A DNA stretch of 64,000 bases from Torymus aiolomorphi (Eukaryota > Arthropoda > Insecta > Hymenoptera > Torymidae), in assembly GCA_036365515.1 (NCBI GenBank), contig CM070874.1, positions 160,333,297-160,397,296 of the forward strand. Reading direction: 5' to 3'. Positions 54,040-64,000 of this stretch are shown one piece after another. Position numbers and translations under genes: made by a program. Each line of letters opens with the position of its first letter. The first letter of the stretch is position 1. The notes below the pieces were generated by a model that saw only the letters and a list, made by a program, of their open reading frames with translations, did not search any database and had not been told where the DNA came from.

Positions 54040-57000
54040 GAGTGACACCTTTTAAACAGTAAAACCTTTTTTATGTCATATAGTGCACCTTTTAAACAAT
54101 AACACCTTTTTTATGTCATAGAGTGACAACTTTTAAACAGTAACAGCTTTCTAAGTCATAGAGTGACACCTTTTAAACAGTAACACCTTTTTTATGTCAT
54201 GGGGGGGGCACCTTTTAAACAGTAACACCTTCTTTATGGCATAGAGTGACATCTTATATACAGTAACACCTTTTTTATGTCATAGAGTGACACCTGTTTC
54301 ATGTCATAGAGTGACAACTTTTAAACAGTAACACCATCTTATGTCATAGAGAGACACCTTTTAGACAGTATCACCTTTTTTATGTCATAGAGTAACATCT
54401 TTTAAACAGTAACATATTGTTTATGTCATAGAGTGGCATCTTTTAAACAGTAACAGCTTTTCTATGTCATATAGTGCACCTTTTAAATAATAACACCTTT
54501 TTTATGTCATAGAGTGACATCTTTTAAACAGTAACACCTTTTTCATGTCATAGAGTGACACCTTTTTCATGTCATAGAGTGACACCTTTTTCATGTCATA
54601 GAATGACACCTTTTAAACAGTAACACCTTTTTTATGTAATAGAGTGACACGTTTTTCATGTCATAGAGTGACAACTTTTAAACAGTATCACCTTCTTTAT
54701 GTCATAGTGTAACACCTTTTAAACAGTAACACCTTCTTTATTGCATAGAGTGACACCTTTTAGACTGTAACACCTTTTTTATGTCATAGTGTGACACCTT
54801 TTAAACAGTAACACCTTTTTTATTTCATAGAGTGGCATCTTTTAAACAGTAACACCTTTTTTATGTCGGAGAGTGGCATCTTTTAAACAGTAACACCTTT
54901 TTTATGACATAGAGTGACACCTTTTAAACAGTAACACCTTTTTTATGTCATAGAGTGACACCTTTTAAACAGTAACACATTTTTTATGTCATAGAGTGGC
55001 ATCTTTTAAACAGTAACAGCTTTTTTATGTCATAGAGTGTCATCTTTTAAACAGTAACAGCTTTTTTATTTCATATAGTGACATCTTTTATATAGTAACA
55101 CCTTTTTTATGTCATAGAGTGACATCTTTTATACAGTAACACCTTTTTTATGTCATAGAGTGACAGTTTTTTCATGTCATAGAGTGACAACTTTTAAACA
55201 GTACCACCTTTTTATGTCATAGAGTGACACCTTTTAAACAGTAACACCTTTTTTATGTCATAGAGTAACACCTTCTAAACAGGAACGCCTTTTTTATGTC
55301 ATAGAGTGACACCTTTTATACAGTAACACCTTTTTTATGTCATAGAGTGACACCTGTTATACAGTAACACCTTTTTTATGTCATAGAGTGACACCTTTTT
55401 CATGTCATAGAATGACACCTTTTAAACAGTAACACCTTTTTTATGTCATAGAGTGACACCTTTTAAACAGTAACACCTATTTTATGTCATAGAGTGAAAC
55501 CTTTTAAACAGTGAAACCTTTTTTATTTCATAGAGTGTAATCTTTTAAATAGTAACACCTTTTTTATGTCGTAGAGTGGCATCTTTTAAACAGCAACAAC
55601 TTCTTTTAGACACAGAGTGACACCTTTTAAACAGTAACACCTTCTTTATGACATAGAGTGACACCTATTATACAGTAACACCTTCTTTATGTCATAGAGT
55701 GACATCTTTTTCATGTCATAGAGTGGCATCTTTTAAACAGTAACACTTTTTTTATGTCACAGAGTGACACCTTTTAAGCAGTAACACCTTTTTTATGTCA
55801 TAGAGTGACACCTTTTAAACAGTAACACCTATTTTATGTCATAGAGTGAAACCTTTTAAACAGTGAAAGCTTTTTTATTTCATAGAGTGTAATCTTTTAA
55901 ATAGTAACACCTTTTTATGTCGTAGAGTGGCATCTTTTAAACAGTAACAACTTTTTTTAGACATAGAGTGACACCTTTTAAACAGTAACACCTTTTTATG
56001 TCGTAGAGTGGCATCTTTTTCATGTCATAGCGTGACAACTTTTAAACAGTAACACCTTTTTTATGTCATAGAGTGACACCTTTTAAACAGTAACACCTTC
56101 TTTATGACATAGAGTGACACCTTTTATACAGCAACACCTTCTTTATGTCATAGAGTGACATATTTTTCATGTCATAGAGTGGCATCTTTTAAACAGTAAC
56201 ACCTTCTTTATTGCATAGAGTGACACCTTTTAGACTGTAACACCTTTTTTATGTCATAGTGTGACACCTTTTAAACAGTAACACCTTTTTTATTTCATAG
56301 AGTGGCATCTTTTAAACAGTAACACCTTTTTTATGTCGGAGAGTGGCATCTTTTAAACAGTAACACCTTTTTTATGACATAGAGTGTCATCTTTTAAACA
56401 GTAACAGCTTTTTTATGTCATAGAGTGACACCTTTTAAACAGTAACACATTTTTTATGTCATAGAGTGGCATCTTTTAAACAGTAACAGCTTTTTTATGT
56501 CATAGAGTGTCATCTTTTAAACAGTAACAGCTTTTTTATTTCATATAGTGACATCTTTTATATAGTAACACCTTTTTTATGTCATAGAGTGACATCTTTT
56601 ATACAGTAACACCTTTTTTATGTCATAGAGTGACAGTTTTTTTCATGTCATAGAGTGACAACTTTTAAACAGTACCACCTTTTTATGTCATAGAGTGACA
56701 CCTTTTAAACAGTAACACCTTTTTTATGTCATAGAGTAACACCTTCTAAACAGGAACGCCTTTTTTATGTCATAGAGTGACACCTTTTATACAGTAACAC
56801 CTTTTTTATGTCATAGAGTGACACCTGTTATACAGTAACACCTTTTTTATGTCATAGAGTGACACCTTTTTCATGTCATAGAATGACACCTTTTAAACAG
56901 TAACACCTTTTTTATGTCATAGAGTGACACCTTTTAAACAGTAACACCTATTTTATGTCATAGAGTGAAACCTTTTAAACAGTGAAACCTTTTTTATTTC

Positions 57001-59589
57001 ATAGAGTGTAATCTTTTAAATAGTAACACCTTTTTTATGTCGTAGAGTGGCATCTTTTAAACAGCAACAACTTCTTTTAGACACAGAGTGACACCTTTTA
57101 AACAGTAACACCTTCTTTATGACATAGAGTGACACCTATTATACAGTAACACCTTCTTTATGTCATAGAGTGACATCTTTTTCATGTCATAGAGTGGCAT
57201 CTTTTAAACAGTAACACTTTTTTTATGTCACAGAGTGACACCTTTTAAGCAGTAACAACTTTTTTTAGACATAGAGTGACACCTTTTAAACAGTAACACC
57301 TTTTTATGTCGTAGAGTGGCATCTTTTTCATGTCATAGCGTGACAACTTTTAAACAGTAACACCTTTTTTATGTCATAGAGTGACACCTTTTAAACAGTA
57401 ACACCTTCTTTATGACATAGAGTGACACCTTTTATACAGCAACACCTTCTTTATGTCATAGAGTGACATATTTTTCATGTCATAGAGTGGCATCTTTTAA
57501 ACAGTAACACCTTTTAGACAGTTGCACCATTTTTATGACATAGAGTGGCATCTTTTAAACAGTAACACCTTTTTTATGTCACAGAGTGACACCTTTTAAA
57601 CAGTAACACCTTTTGTATGTCATAGAGTGACACCTTTTAAACAGTAACACCTTTTTATGTCGTGGAGTGGCATCTTTTTCATGTCATAGCGTGACAACTT
57701 TTAAACAGTAACACCTTTTTTATGGCATAGAGTGACACCTTTTATACAGTAACACCATCTTATGTCATAGAGAGACACCTTCTCGACAGTATCACCTTTT
57801 TTATGTCATAGAGTGACATCTTTTAAACAGTAACATCTTGTTTATGTCATAGAGTGGCATCTTTTAAACAGTAACACCTTTTCTATGTCATATAGTGCAC
57901 CTTTTAAACAATAACACCTTATTTATGTCATAGAGTGACATCTTTTAAACAGTAACACCTTTTTCATGTCATAGAGTGACACCTTTTTCATGTCATAGAC
58001 TGACCCCTTTTTCATGTCATAGAATGACACCTTTTAAACAGTAACACCTTTTTTATGTAATAGAGTGACACGTTTTTCATGTCATAGAGTGACAACTTTT
58101 AAACAGTATCACCTTTTTTATGTCATAGTGTGACACCTTTTAAACAGTAACACCTTCTTTATTGCATAGAGTGACACCTTTTAGACTGTAACACCTTTTT
58201 TATGTCATAGAGTGACACCTTTTAAACAGTAACACCTTTATTTCATAGAGTGGCATCTTTTAAACAGTAACACATTTTTATGTCGGAGAGTGGCATCTTT
58301 TAAAAAGTAACACCTTTTTATGATATAGAGTGACACCTTTTAAACAGTAACACCTTTTTTATGTCATAGAGTGACACCTTTTAAACAGTAACACATTTTT
58401 TATGTCATAGAGTGGCATCTTTTAAACAGTAACAGCTTGTTTATGTCATAGAGTGTCATCTTTTAAACAGTAACAGCTTTTTTATTTCATATAGTGACAC
58501 CTTTTATACAGTAACACCTTTTTTATGTCATAGAGTGACATCTTTTATACAGTAACACCTTTTTTATGTCATAGAGTCACACCCTTTTCATGTCATCGAG
58601 TGACACCTTTTAAACAGTAACACCTTTTTTATGTCATAGAGTGACACCTTTTAAACAGTAACACCTTCTTCATGGCATAGAGTGACACCATTTATACAGT
58701 AACACCTTCTTTATGTCATAGAGTGACACCTTTTTCATGTCATAGAGTGACAGCTTTTGAACAGTAACCGCTTTTTATGTCATCGAGTGACATCTTCTAA
58801 ACAGTAACACCTTTTTTATGTAATCGAGTGGCATTTTTTAAACAGTAACACCTTTTTTATGTCATAGAGTGACACCTTCTAAATAGTAACACCTTTTTTA
58901 TGTCATAGAGTGACACCTTTTATACAGTAACACCTTTATTATGTCATAGAGTGACACCTTTTTCATGTCATAGAGTGACACCTTTTTCATGTCACAGAGT
59001 GACACCTTTTTCATGTCATAGAGTGACATCATTTTCATGTCATAGAGTGACACCTTTTAAACAGTAACACCTTCTTATGTCATAGAGAGACACCTTTTGG
59101 ACAGTAACACCTTTTTTATGTCATAGAGTGACATCTTTTAAACAGTAACACCATTTTTATGTCATAGCGTGACACCTTTTTCATGTCATAGACTGACAAC
59201 TTTTGAACAGTAACCGCTTTTTATGTCATCGACTGACATCTTCTAAACAGTAACACCTACTTTATGTCATAGAGTGGCATCTTTTAAACTGTAACACCTT
59301 CTTTATGGCATAGAGTGACACCTTTTATACAGTAACACCTTTTTTATGTCATAGAGTGACACCTTTTTCATGTCATAGAGTGACACCTTTTTCATGTCAT
59401 AGAGTGACATCATTTTCATGTCATAGAGTGACACCTTTTAAACAGTAACACCTTCTTATGTCATAGAGAGACACCTTTTGGACAGTAACACCTTTTTTAT
59501 GTCATAGATTGACACCTTTTAAACAGTAACACATTTTTTATGTCATCGGGTGACACCTTTTAAAGAGTAACACCTTCTTTATGGCATAG
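54040..59589 (+). repeat. Higher-order satellite super-repeat, copy 1 (~5.55 kb)
   Basis: The unique mark ggggggggcacc (54201) recurs at 59750, and the variant ttctcgacagtatcacc (57781) recurs at 63330: both offsets are about 5549 bp. cagtaaaaccttttttatg at 54057 likewise recurs at 59606. Before about 54040 the two copies no longer match, which sets the boundary. Confidence 0.85.
54734..57520 (+). repeat. ~1.475-kb tandem duplication inside the super-repeat
   Basis: The variant ttattgcatagagtgacacc at 54733 recurs at 56208, and agcaacaacttcttttagac at about 55592 recurs at about 57062. The same pair is seen in super-repeat copy 2 (60283/61758 and 61140/62613). The duplication therefore predates the 5.55-kb amplification. 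Confidence 0.8.
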
Positions 59590-62500
59590 AGTGACACCTT
59601 TTAAACAGTAAAACCTTTTTTATGTCATATAGTGCACCTTTTAAACAATAACACCTTTTTTATGTCATAGAGTGACAACTTTTAAACAGTAACAGCTTTC
59701 TAAGTCATAGAGTGACACCTTTTAAACAGTAACACCTTTTTTATGTCATGGGGGGGGCACCTTTTAAACAGTAACACCTTCTTTATGGCATAGAGTGACA
59801 TCTTATATACAGTAACACCTTTTTTATGTCATAGAGTGACACCTGTTTCATGTCATAGAGTGACAACTTTTAAACAGTAACACCATCTTATGTCATAGAG
59901 AGACACCTTTTAGACAGTATCACCTTTTTTATGTCATAGAGTGACATCTTTTAAACAGTAACATATTGTTTATGTCATAGAGTGGCATCTTTTAAACAGT
60001 AACAGCTTTTCTATGTCATATAGTGCACCTTTTAAATAATAACACCTTTTTTATGTCATAGAGTGACATCTTTTAAACAGTAACACCTTTTTCATGTCAT
60101 AGAGTGACACCTTTTTCATGTCATAGAGTGACACCTTTTTCATGTCATAGAATGACACCTTTTAAACAGTAACACCTTTTTTATGTAATAGAGTGACACG
60201 TTTTTCATGTCATAGAGTGACAACTTTTAAACAGTATCACCTTCTTTATGTCATAGTGTAACACCTTTTAAACAGTAACACCTTCTTTATTGCATAGAGT
60301 GACACCTTTTAGACTGTAACACCTTTTTTATGTCATAGTGTGACACCTTTTAAACAGTAACACCTTTTTTATTTCATAGAGTGGCATCTTTTAAACAGTA
60401 ACACCTTTTTTATGTCGGAGAGTGGCATCTTTTAAACAGTAACACCTTTTTTATGACATAGAGTGACACCTTTTAAACAGTAACACCTTTTTTATGTCAT
60501 AGAGTGACACCTTTTAAACAGTAACACATTTTTTATGTCATAGAGTGGCATCTTTTAAACAGTAACAGCTTTTTTATGTCATAGAGTGTCATCTTTTAAA
60601 CAGTAACAGCTTTTTTATTTCATATAGTGACATCTTTTATATAGTAACACCTTTTTTATGTCATAGAGTGACATCTTTTATACAGTAACACCTTTTTTAT
60701 GTCATAGAGTGACAGTTTTTTCATGTCATAGAGTGACAACTTTTAAACAGTACCACCTTTTTATGTCATAGAGTGACACCTTTTAAACAGTAACACCTTT
60801 TTATGTGTCATAGAGTAACACCTTCTAAACAGGAACGCCTTTTTTATGTCATAGAGTGACACCTTTTATACAGTAACACTTTTTTTATGTCATAGAGTGA
60901 CACCTGTTATACAGTAACACCTTTTTTATGTCATAGAGTGACACCTTTTTCATGTCATAGAATGACACCTTTTAAACAGTAACACCTTTTTTATGTCATA
61001 GAGTGACACCTTTTAAACAGTAACACCTATTTTATGTCATAGAGTGAAACCTTTTAAACAGTGAAACCTTTTTATTTCATAGAGTGTAATCTTTTAAATA
61101 GTAACACCTTTTTTATGTCGTAGAGTGGCATCTTTTAAACAGCAACAACTTCTTTTAGACACAGAGTGACACCTTTTAAACAGTAACACCTTCTTTATGA
61201 CATAGAGTGACACCTATTATACAGTAACACCTTCTTTATGTCATAGAGTGACATCTTTTTCATGTCATAGAGTGGCATCTTTTAAACAGTAACACTTTTT
61301 TTATGTCACAGAGTGACACCTTTTAAGCAGTAACACCTTTTTTATGTCATAGAGTGACACCTTTTAAACAGTAACACCTATTTTATGTCATAGAGTGAAA
61401 CCTTTTAAACAGTGAAACCTTTTTTATTTCATAGAGTGTAATCTTTTAAATAGTAACACCTTTTTTATGTCGTAGAGTGGCATCTTTTAAACAGTAACAA
61501 CTTTTTTTAGACATAGAGTGACACCTTTTAAACAGTAACACCTTTTTATGTCGTAGAGTGGCATCTTTTTCATGTCATAGCGTGACAACTTTTAAACAGT
61601 AACACCTTTTTTATGTCATAGAGTGACACCTTTTAAACAGTAACACCTTCTTTATGACATAGAGTGACACCTTTTATACAGCAACACCTTCTTTATGTCA
61701 TAGAGTGACATATTTTTCATGTCATAGAGTGGCATCTTTTAAACAGTAACACCTTCTTTATTGCATAGAGTGACACCTTTTAGACTGTAACACCTTTTTT
61801 ATGTCATAGTGTGACACCTTTTAAACAGTAACACCTTTTTTATTTCATAGAGTGGCATCTTTTAAACAGTAACACCTTTTTTATGTCGGAGAGTGGCATC
61901 TTTTAAACAGTAACACCTTTTTTATGACATAGAGTGTCATCTTTTAAACAGTAACAGCTTTTTTATGTCATAGAGTGACACCTTTTAAACAGTAACACAT
62001 TTTTTATGTCATAGAGTGGCATCTTTTAAACAGTAACAGCTTTTTTATGTCATAGAGTGTCATCTTTTAAACAGTAACAGCTTTTTTATTTCATATAGTG
62101 ACATCTTTTATATAGTAACACCTTTTTTATGTCATAGAGTGACATCTTTTATACAGTAACACCTTTTTTATGTCATAGAGTGACAGTTTTTTCATGTCAT
62201 AGAGTGACAACTTTTAAACAGTACCACCTTTTTATGTCATAGAGTGACACCTTTTAAACAGTAACACCTTTTTTATGTCATAGAGTAACACCTTCTAAAC
62301 AGGAACGCCTTTTTTATGTCATAGAGTGACACCTTTTATACAGTAACACCTTTTTTATGTCATAGAGTGACACCTGTTATACAGTAACACCTTTTTTATG
62401 TCATAGAGTGACACCTTTTTCATGTCATAGAATGACACCTTTTAAACAGTAACACCTTTTTTATGTCATAGAGTGACACCTTTTAAACAGTAACACCTAT

Positions 62501-64000
62501 TTTATGTCATAGAGTGAAACCTTTTAAACAGTGAAACCTTTTTTATTTCATAGAGTGTAATCTTTTAAATAGTAACACCTTTTTTATGTCGTAGAGTGGC
62601 ATCTTTTAAACAGCAACAACTTCTTTTAGACACAGAGTGACACCTTTTAAACAGTAACACCTTCTTTATGACATAGAGTGACACCTATTATACAGTAACA
62701 CCTTCTTTATGTCATCGAGTGACATCTTTTTCATGTCATAGAGTGGCATCTTTTAAACAGTAACACTTTTTTTATGTCACAGAGTGACACCTTTTAAGCA
62801 GTAACAACTTTTTTTAGACATAGAGTGACACCTTTTAAACAGTAACACCTTTTTATGTCGTAGAGTGGCATCTTTTTCATGTCATAGCGTGACAACTTTT
62901 AAACAGTAACACCTTTTTTATGTCATAGAGTGACACCTTTTAAACAGTAACACCTTCTTTATGACATAGAGTGACACCTTTTATACAGCAACACCTTCTT
63001 TATGTCATAGAGTGACATATTTTTCATGTCATAGAGTGGCATCTTTTAAACAGTAACACCTTTTAGACAGTTGCACCTTTTTTATGACATAGAGTGGCAT
63101 CTTTTAAACAGTAACACCTTTTTTATGTCACAGAGTGACACCTTTTAAACAGTAACACCTTTTGTATGTCATAGAGTGACACCTTTTAAACAGTAACACC
63201 TTTTTATGTCGTGGAGTGGCATCTTTTTCATGTCATAGCGTGACAACTTTTAAACAGTAACACCTTTTTTATGGCATAGAGTGACACCTTTTATACAGTA
63301 ACACCATCTTATGTCATAGAGAGACACCTTCTCGACAGTATCACCTTTTTATGTCATAGAGTGACATCTTTTAAACAGTAACATCTTGTTTATGTCATAG
63401 AGTGGCATCTTTTAAACAGTAACACCTTTTCTATGTCATATAGTGCACCTTTTAAACAATAACACCTTATTTATGTCATAGAGTGACATCTTTTAAACAG
63501 TAACACCTTTTTCATGTCATAGAGTGACACCTTTTTCATGTCATAGACTGACCCCTTTTTCATGTCATAGAATGACACCTTTTAAACAGTAACACCTTTT
63601 TTATGTAATAGAGTGACACGTTTTTCATGTCATAGAGTGACAACTTTTAAACAGTATCACCTTTTTTATGTCATAGTGTGACACCTTTTAAACAGTAACA
63701 CCTTCTTTATTGCATAGAGTGACACCTTTTAGACTGTAACACCTTTTTTATGTCATAGAGTGACACCTTTTAAACAGTAACACCTTTATTTCATAGAGTG
63801 GCATCTTTTAAACAGTAACACATTTTTTATGTCGGAGAGTGGCATCTTTTAAAAAGTAACACCTTTTTTATGACATAGAGTGACACCTTTTAAACAGTAA
63901 CACCTTTTTTATGTCATAGAGTGACACCTTTTAAACAGTAACACATTTTTTATGTCATAGAGTGGCATCTTTTAAACAGTAACAGCTTGTTTATGTCATA
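59590..64000 (+). repeat. Higher-order satellite super-repeat, copy 2 (partial)
   Basis: About 4.4 kb matching 54040-58450 unit by unit; truncated by the window end. Differences are mostly single-base T-run changes, so the amplification is recent. Confidence 0.85.

Larger units (their letters stand above)
49673..64000 (+). repeat. ~41-bp satellite array, >14.3 kb, runs off the window
   Basis: Head-to-tail units such as gtcatagagtgacacctttt + aaacagtaacacctttttta (40-42 bp, depending on T-run length), all in one orientation, from 49673 to the last base. About 350 units are present. Variants include gtcatagagtggcatctttt, ttatggcatagag and shortened units of about 23-24 bp (gacacctttttcatgtcatagagt). 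No transposon or gene interrupts the array. Length, homogeneity and higher-order structure are typical of heterochromatic, often pericentromeric, satellites. Confidence 0.98.

Noticed and set aside
49673..64000. Regular short repeats resembling a CRISPR array
   Set aside because: Units are contiguous with no unique spacers, have variable length and lie in eukaryotic DNA without cas genes; this is satellite DNA.

Overview
This is eukaryotic, AT-rich repetitive DNA, almost certainly from an arthropod and most likely an insect. The evidence is the repeat content: an R1-clade non-LTR element, irritans-type mariners, a Ty3/gypsy element with a tRNA-Lys-type primer site, CR1/jockey-type LINEs, Helitrons and TTAA-flanked MITEs. 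There is no operon or bacterial gene layout. I see no intact host gene; nearly every recognisable reading frame is a broken transposon gene. The species cannot be named from the sequence.

Layout: (1) 1-840, a dispersed repeat that truncates a Helitron. (2) 842-19604, one Helitron split by two younger insertions: an 8.5-kb Ty3/gypsy element on the minus strand (2214-10720, 4-bp duplication, itself carrying a dead mariner at 6633-7898) and a near full-length R1-clade element on the minus strand (13038-19227, 12-bp duplication, itself carrying a solo LTR of the same gypsy family). The Helitron ends at a CTAG terminus at 19601-19604. (3) 19.6-27.2 kb, long inverted repeats: a 3.9-kb inverted pair enclosing a second, truncated R1-clade copy, then a 3.5-kb palindromic element containing four TTAA-delimited MITEs. 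(4) 27.2-36.2 kb, LINE and mariner fragments, a CR1/jockey-type LINE with an internal RT deletion, two palindromic MITEs, and a 359-bp tandem/inverted repeat encoding two complete type III hammerhead ribozymes (34791-34857 minus, 35281-35347 plus). (5) 36.6-42.5 kb, fragments of a second Helitron, a CR1-like LINE, a 10-bp periodic repeat, and two tRNA-like sequences, one at the centre of a palindrome. (6) 44.2-46.4 kb, a 3' LTR with polypurine tract and a gag-like coiled-coil frame without pol. (7) 46.9-48.4 kb, GC-rich, with a symmetric divergent promoter (two TATA boxes and two TCATT initiators at identical 31-bp spacing around five GAAnnTTC heat-shock dyads) and a separate perfect heat-shock element. 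(8) 48.7-49.7 kb, a frameshifted gene of a multicopy insect family. (9) 49673 to the window end, more than 14.3 kb of a ~41-bp satellite with higher-order structure (1.475-kb and ~5.55-kb super-repeats).

The most unusual signals are the hammerhead-ribozyme repeat, the symmetric divergent heat-shock-like promoter, the higher-order satellite, and the tRNA-like sequence inside a palindrome. Parts of the order of events can be read from nesting: Helitron first, then gypsy and R1-clade insertions, then a mariner into the gypsy and a solo-LTR-forming gypsy copy into the R1-clade element.
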